Shown here in pieces: positions 57,784 to 64,000 of a DNA stretch of 64,000 nt. Positions within the stretch are counted from its first letter, which is position 1; each line of letters opens with the position of its first letter. Source of the stretch: Apoderus coryli (lineage: Eukaryota > Arthropoda > Insecta > Coleoptera > Attelabidae); NCBI GenBank assembly GCA_911728435.2, contig OU452201.1, forward strand, positions 30,070,001 to 30,134,000, given 5' to 3'. The translations under genes and the position numbers were made by a program. The notes under the pieces were generated by a model. The model ran no database searches and was not told where the DNA came from. It was given only the letters and a program-made list of their open reading frames with translations.

Positions 57784-60061
57784 AGGTATAAATCGTGAAT
57801 AGCCCTGTGGCTATTCACGTTTTATGGCGCGGATTATTATGGCGAAACTACGTGAATTTCAAAAAGTTTCATTTATTGGACGTGTACGCATATACTATGG
57901 CCACAGAATAACATGTGCTATGGCTACTTTTTAAAATTGGTTTCATATTATACAGGGTGTCGCAAATATCCTAAAAGTATCAAAGTTGTGTTTTTTTAAA
58001 TGGAATCCCCTGTATATTATTGCCCTTTTAGATCCTCTGATCAAATTAAGTGTCTGTTTCATTAAGGTTTATAATACCTAAACCTTAAGATTTTTTAAAT
58101 AAATTGAATTTTCTCAAAATCTAACCTAATTTTCATCTTTCAAATACTTAGGAAGTATTTAAGTCATGTTCACGAAATTAACTCTAAACTGTAATAATAG
58201 ATCATATTTGGTATTTCAATTGCAATAAACTTGCAATCTTATACAGGTTGTCCAAAAATTAAAACTACTCAAATATGAACTTTAAGTTGCTATAACCTCA
58301 TTAATTTAAATGGAACGTCATATTTCTGAACTTACCTAGCGATGTACTTAATAATTACCTGTCGAACGGTATAAGGGTGTACTAAGTCTGCGTGTTTTGG
58401 CAGAAAACGCCAATTAATTGTTTTGTACACCATTGGGTGTTTTTTAAATAAATGTTTTAATGTATCTACTAGGCTATAGAATCAGAAATGTCAAATGATC
58501 TACAATCATTATGAATTATTCTTAATTATGCTTAAACAGCATTAATGATAATAAAATAGCACCGATAAATTTATACCAAAATATTCATAACATGTGTTCG
58601 AAATGTTGTCCGTCCATTTCGATATTTTTTTTTTGAAAACTACGGCTAACTCTGGTCAACATTTGCGGGGTACCTAACAGTTTGAAAAGCATATCTTATG
58701 CGTATTTTCATATCGTGTGGTGTTGTTGGAGGCGTCTTGTAGACAAATCCTTTCACGTATCCCCAGAAAAAGAAATCCGGAGGAGTTAAATCCGTAGGTA
58801 TGGGAGGTCAATTTTTTTGTTCAATCCACCTGTTTTGGATTGTTAGTATCCAAAAATTGCCGAACCTCTAGATGATAATGAGGCGGAGCTCCATCTAATT
58901 GAAACCACATGGATGTTCTCCTGTTTAAAGGAATTTCTTCTAATAGTACATGAAATTGGTGTAGCAGAAAATCCATCATACCATTTAACGATCCCTGAAA
59001 AAAATAGGGTCCTATGAAATATCTGCATAATGTTCCACCCCACACATTAATGGATCACCTATTTAGATTGCTGATGGTTCTATAGGTATTCATGGGAATT
59101 CGAGGTCGTTGTGTCTGTTTACGAGGACATTCTTGTGAAATATATATTCGTCACTAAATAACACATTATCAAAAAATTTTTCATTTGCTGCCACTTAATC
59201 GAACACCCACATGCAAAATTCAATTCTATTGTCAAAATAATTTCCATACAGCTCTTGACAAAGCTAAATTTTTTAAGCATGAAATCTGTTTTTTTTTTTT
59301 AGTAAATAATCTTCATTAACAAAGCAACACCAAAACTAACAATTGTAAATCAATTAAATTAGTAAAGCATGAACAGCAAATTAAGTTGATAGATAAAATA
59401 ATTTATTTGTATTTCTGATTCCATAGCCTACTAGATACATTAAAACGTTTATTTTAAAAAACACCAAATGGTATACAAAACAATTATTTGGCGTTTTCTG
59501 CCAAAACGCGCAGACTTAGCTATAGTACACCCTAATACCATTCGACAGGTAATTAGTAAGTACATTGCTAGGTAAGTTCAGAAATATGACGTTCCATTTA
59601 AATTAATGAGGTTATAGCAACTTAAGTTCTTATTTGAGTAGTGTAAATTTTTGGACACCCTAGTTTATTGTAATTGGAATACCAAATATGATCTATTATT
59701 ACACTTTAGAGTTAATTTCGTCAACATGACTTAAACACTTCCTAAGTATTTGATAGATGAAAATTAGGTTAGATTTTCAGAAAATTCAATTTACTTAAAA
59801 AATCTTAGGGTTTAGGTATTATAAACCTTAATGAAACATACACTTAATTTGATCAGAGGATCTAAAAGTGCAATAATATACAGGGGATTCCAGATAAAAA
59901 ACAACTTTGATACTTTTAGGTTATTTGGGCCACCCTGTATAATATTAAATCAATTTTAAAAAGTAGCCATACTAGATGCCTACACGTCCAATAAATCAAA
60001 CTTTTTGAAAGGCACGTAGTTTCGCCACAATATTCCGCGCCATAAAGCGTGAATAACCCTG
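57784..60061. mobile_element. TACAGGG long-inverted-repeat element with DDE transposase relic
   Basis: Arms mirror around 58945, with TACAGGGTGTCGC at 57952 pairing with GGCCACCCTGTA to 59938. The outer end is GTGAATAACCCTG (to 60061). The left tip is a perfect hairpin CGTGAATAGCC-CTGT-GGCTATTCACG. The spacer carries transposase sequence on the minus strand. Same family as 33265-35338. Confidence 0.78.
58690..59230 (-). pseudogene. DDE transposase relic of the TACAGGG family
   Basis: The minus strand reads FFDNVLFSDEYIFHKN (first catalytic Asp), then after stops MWGGTLCRYFIGPYFFQGSL and MWFQLDGAPPHYHLEVRQFL (second Asp). This is the IS630/mariner-like DDE domain that normally follows a DUF4817 helix-turn-helix; the latter survives in the sister element at 34038. 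Stops and frame changes make it inactive. Confidence 0.75.
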
Positions 60062-61205
60062 TATAGTAATAACTAGAAGTTCGATAACTTTTTTACCGCA
60101 AATGCAAAAAAAAGCAAACTGCGCAAGCGTAGAAAATTAGAACCAGTTCAGAATCGCCTCCGCGAACGAAAGCCAATCCATAGGGATTATATGAAGATTA
60201 GAATCAGATTAATATCGAAATAAAATGAATAAAACTAAATAAAATAGCATACAAGTTTATTTAAATTGTAACTACATCACGACACTACAGTAAATACATT
60301 TATATCAATAATAGTATTAATAATATTTATTAATATTCAGCATAAAAAAAAGTATTACAAAAATGTTCTTATTTAAATATGAGTCTATATTATTTTTATT
60401 ATATTATTTATATTTATTATTATAATAATGTATCAAAATACATTCTGAGTTAACTTTGAGCGATTATTTTAGGTATGATTTTATGAATTACAAAAGCTTG
60501 GCAAATATGTAGAAGAAGGGGCATATGAGCAAAATACATGTGGTCAGATTTTAAGTGTTTAATGTAGAAGATATATTTTGGCATAATTGCCTACAATTCT
60601 TACATTAATTTTATAAGAGACTTTCTATAGTAACAAAGAAATGTTCATTTCAAATCAATTAGCATATTAAGTCGTTTAATTTTAAGGGGCATACAATTAA
60701 TTGGAATTTGAAATTATGCGTTGTAGTAGTTGCTGAAGTCGCAAGTAATACATTTTCTAAGCAGAAGCAAAATATATACACAGATAACTACCATAATTGT
60801 TAGACTAAGTTTGACGTACTGTATTGCGCTAAATAATATATTTGAAATTTTTTTTTTGTTTGTTAGTAAATACAACGAACTTTCAGAAACGTAGCTGCTA
60901 ATAGTTATAAAACAAAAAACGACAATAATTGCTCCTGAATGATATTTTTTTAAAACCAAAAGATAATTGCTTTGAAACTGTTATAAAAATACGGGTGCTA
61001 AAAGTAAACAATTATCACTTAAAAATTATAAAAAAATTACTTATAATATAATGAAAGACAATAAGAAAGTCATGGATTAAAAATGGCACTGTATATTACG
61101 TGCAAACAAATATAAAAAATATTACATACAAACTCTTAGTCCTATAAAAAAAATGCAGATTATTTATCGAGCACATTCAGTGATGAAAACATAATAGTCA
61201 AATCA
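60062..61205. other. Intergenic, very AT-rich; nothing recognised
   Basis: No coding region, inverted repeat or known motif could be supported. Confidence 0.45.
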
Positions 61206-61774
61206 AATCGTTATTTTTTAGCCAGACATGTTTCGAGACTAGGCCAGTTCATGCTCAGGGCAAACATTTAAAAAGTTGAGAAAACTTTATGAACTATTTC
61301 TATTATCACAGTTCGAAGATTCTATTAGAGTCACTCTGGAAAAAATGTAATTAATATCTGTAAGACTTAAAATTAAAAAATCATATTAGATTTTGTTATA
61401 CATTTTTTTCCTTTTAAATATCATTGCCAATAAATGAATGTTCTTGAAACTAAATTAACTTTCTTTTAGTTGTCCCATTATGCGCAGTTGAATTGAAAGA
61501 AAGTTAATTTAGCTTTTATTGTTCAATCCCCGCAAATATTTGATAATACCGCAACGTGACGGTTCTAATAGAACTTATGTGAATGAGTGCCATTAAAGCT
61601 ACCTGAAGAAAGTGCTGGCCAGCTGAAGACCGGCAGGACTGGTAGAACAGCGTAAGTCTTTAAAGGTGCCGTTTTAAATTCAATCCTGTCTGTCGACACA
61701 GTTCATTTATTCATAAATCTCTCCTAAAGAGCCCCGAATACATTACAACATGTCTGACTAAAAAATAACGATTG
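61206..61774. mobile_element. Inverted-repeat element with GACATGTTTCGAGA ends
   Basis: Left AATCGTTATTTTTTAGCCAG, right its near complement (CTGACTAAAAAATAACGATT, to 61774). The left end continues ACATGTTTCGAGACTAGGCC, related to the ends of the elements at 30186 and 61947. Non-coding. Confidence 0.6.
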
Positions 61775-61946
61775 GCGTTTTTCTATTAAATTTATTTGGT
61801 GGAGATTTTACTTTTATTTTTTTCATCACTGAAATTATAAATCCACTTAAGAATGGACTTTTTCAATTTTTTAAACAACATTCGTTCAAAGCTTCAAATA
61901 GATCTCTATGAACCGCAAGGCTTGTCTCCACAAAATCTATAGATAT

Positions 61947-63207
61947 TGACTTTTCTTAGTCAGATATGTTTCGAGCAGTGGTGCTCATCATCAGCGGCTT
62001 TCTTACTTCAATGCTCTAGCATAGTCTAATTACACACTTTGAGTAAATCTGTAACGAAGTTACTTTTTATTTTCCATTCTATACCTGTAATATTAATTTT
62101 ATTTTCTGTTTTTCCCCAGTGGAGGTTTTATTTTCCATTTTATATCTTCCTTTTCAATATATTGACGAAATTCCGTCCACTATGTTACCGTATGTACCCC
62201 ACCGCTTCAACCGTGCATCGGGCGTTACCAATGTGACCAGCGTTGCGCGACGCGATGCGCGTCAGCACAAGGGGTAGGGAGACATAAAGTCGACCGATGG
62301 GAGACCACTCTGCAGTGCATAAATACGAGCTCTCAACACAGAAAGTCAGTCGATCGCCGGCAGCGACCAGCAACCAGCAGCAGTAGTGTGATGCAGTATT
62401 GGTAAGAAGAACAACCGTCCAGTAGCAACGAGGGTAGCTGTTACCAGGGTGAAGACCAGACCACACCAGGACTAAGCCCTCTTTTGGTCGGACTAAAGAC
62501 TCGACTCCAGGAATTACTATCTCCACTTTAGTTACCCGGTGTCCGTGGAGCATACCACGTAAAAAACTGGCGCCCGAGTATAAAACGCCGTGGAACCGGA
62601 AAAAGCCAGCCAGTAACGACCCCAACCTGAGCAACCGTTACAAATCCTTTGTTATATTGCGATCTAAAGCGTGCTGCCGATTTTACGTCCTGTAGGGCCA
62701 GCACAAAAGAAATTATACCAATACGGATGGAAGCCCGAAGAATAAGAGCAGTGAACAATTTAAAGTTTGTTGTGTTGTTATTTCGTTCCGTACACTTACT
62801 TCAAACGCTCAGAAATCCTGGTCGACCACCATTCTAGACGAGAGGGGGTCGAGGGAGGAGCTAAATATCAAAGGCGAAACGGCTGCATATGTTTAAGTGC
62901 GGGGACTATTATATCATTTATTACACTATGGTTATAGCGTTTTTCTGAAGCAAAAAATGAGAAATTGTACATAAAAATTACATAATTTATTTTAATCTGA
63001 GTTTTTAAAAGAAATGTTTTCCACAATTGACTGAATTGTAACCACATAGATTAAACAGACCCTGATCTATGGCAACCATATAAATATAAGGATGTATTTC
63101 AGCAAATAGACGCATTCATGTAAGTTGACGCTGTAATATAAAGTAAGGAAGCCGCTGATGGTGAGCACCAATGCTCGAAACATGTCTGGCTAAGTAAAGT
63201 CAATATA
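61947..63207. mobile_element. Inverted-repeat element with hammerhead-like ends
   Basis: About 60-bp inverted ends. The left is ATTGACTTTTCTTAGTCAG and on to CATCAGCGGCTTTCTTACTT; the right is its near complement, to 63207. Each end holds CTGATGx-hairpin-GAAACAT in outward orientation (minus at 61959-61997, plus at 63151-63190). Penelope-like retroelements have pseudo-LTRs in inverted or direct order with hammerhead ribozymes, so a non-autonomous Penelope relative is possible. No reverse transcriptase or GIY-YIG domain is present. Confidence 0.55.
62183..62830 (+). repeat. GC-rich insert, possible solo LTR plus leader
   Basis: This stretch is clearly richer in GC than its surroundings. It contains a TATA-like GCATAAATACGAG (62319), an initiator-like TCAGTCG 28 bp on, and TGGCGCCCGAGTA (62568-62580), which resembles a retroviral-type primer-binding site. 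Read together they suggest an LTR end and leader of a Gypsy-like element. The matching LTR was not found. Confidence 0.35.
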
Positions 63208-64000
63208 AATAACCTTTCTGTAAACTAGTAGTTTATTTCATAGAGATAGTAATTTATCGCTTCTCTCCAATATGGAATATTTCTTTAAATCAAAAATGAT
63301 TAAGGACGTGGAATGTCTTCTATAACTATAATGAGAGTGTTCTTAGAGTATACGCTACTGAACTGTTATACTTTTTAGACAGAGGGAAGCTATATTCGTG
63401 ATTAGCAATACCAAGAAAACATTATATTTTTTGCTTCTTGGCAGATTTAAATACAACGTTCAAGTTTGACAATGCATTTCTTACAAAATATCGTCAGTAT
63501 AAAAATCAAAAAATCAAATTTCCTATCATATTTTAATACGCACAACCTAAGCAAATCTCCTGTATTAAAATGTTTTAAGTTAACAACCCAACAAGTTTAG
63601 TTCACCTGAAATAATACAACTCAACAATGAAATCGCAGTTGCCGTAATTGGAACTCATTGAGTAACGCTCCAGCAAAAGTCGGCATTTAAGGCTATGCTG
63701 GTATGTAAATACCAGAATAGCGTGGCCCAGAATTGACACCTATATTGAAGCCAGAAACAGGTTTTAATATAAAGTTGTTTCTGAAGTACACTTAGTCGAT
63801 GAAATGTTGAATGGATGGAAAACTAGACAATCCATTTTCCATTGGTTCATAATAAATTGTGCTCATACTTGTAGCTTCTATGGAATAAACAAAATAAATT
63901 CAATAAAATATACCTTGATAGAAAATCTCATAGGGTAGAGGACTTCAAAAAACAGAAACTTCAAATCACTTCATATGCGACGTTTCGCAGCCTTTATTGC
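63208..64000. other. Intergenic; nothing recognised
   Basis: AT-rich sequence with no supported gene or repeat. A short imperfect inverted repeat (ATGCTGGTATGTAAATACCAGAAT) lies near 63695. Confidence 0.4.

Noticed and set aside
62185..62837. Overlapping ORFs at 62185-62634, 62528-62758 and 62649-62837 as genes
   Set aside because: They occur on both strands of a GC-richer insert with LTR-like signals; no domain is recognisable.

Overview
This is an AT-rich eukaryotic window, almost certainly from an insect. It has small host exons with GT-AG introns, and a transposon community typical of insects: BEL/Pao, Jockey-like and RTE-like LINEs, Tc1/mariner relatives, hAT, and THAP-domain DNA transposons. 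The order of insect cannot be fixed from the sequence. Two host genes can be read by joining exons in phase. The first is the 3' half of the CCAAT-factor subunit NF-YA (exons 1-19, 824-930, 992-1112 and 9052-9123). The second is a complete UFM1 gene (25086-25090, 25148-25204, 49555-49685 and 49747-49814). A third candidate host gene is a single-exon 345-residue ORF at 25328-26365. It resembles the Fanconi anaemia protein FANCF in length, intronless form and weakly in sequence, and it lies inside the 24.35 kb second intron of UFM1. Most of the rest is mobile DNA.

Layout. 1-9.1 kb: NF-YA, with a 303-bp-arm palindrome in one intron and a 7.9 kb last intron holding two LINE copies, a Tc1-like element nested in a foldback element, and SINE-like repeats. 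9.87-16.6 kb: a very young BEL/Pao retrotransposon (5-bp TSD, about 1 difference between 653-bp LTRs) whose coding region is nevertheless broken. 17.3-21.6 kb: two TIR elements, each containing another (a hAT-like MITE with TATCGATA clusters, and a TACAGGG long-inverted-repeat element). 22.3-25.0 kb: a P-like THAP element inserted into a copy of itself, ending about 120 bp upstream of the UFM1 start codon.

25.1-49.8 kb: UFM1 and its giant intron. The intron holds the FANCF-like ORF, a truncated LINE, a 12.7 kb composite hAT bounded by a perfect 8-bp TSD and filled with other elements (among them a six-exon THAP gene), an IS630-like transposase relic, a Tc1/LINE pair scrambled by one inversion, and a second self-nested THAP element whose middle has been flipped. 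49.8-64 kb: intergenic DNA with a 530-bp tandem-repeat element, a TIR element carrying a CCTA-rich minisatellite, a TACAGGG element with a DDE transposase relic, and inverted-repeat elements whose ends carry hammerhead-like motifs.

The main biological story is serial nested insertion. Perfect or near-perfect TSDs let the order of events be read, and the same THAP/P-like strategy of insertion into its own copy is seen twice independently.
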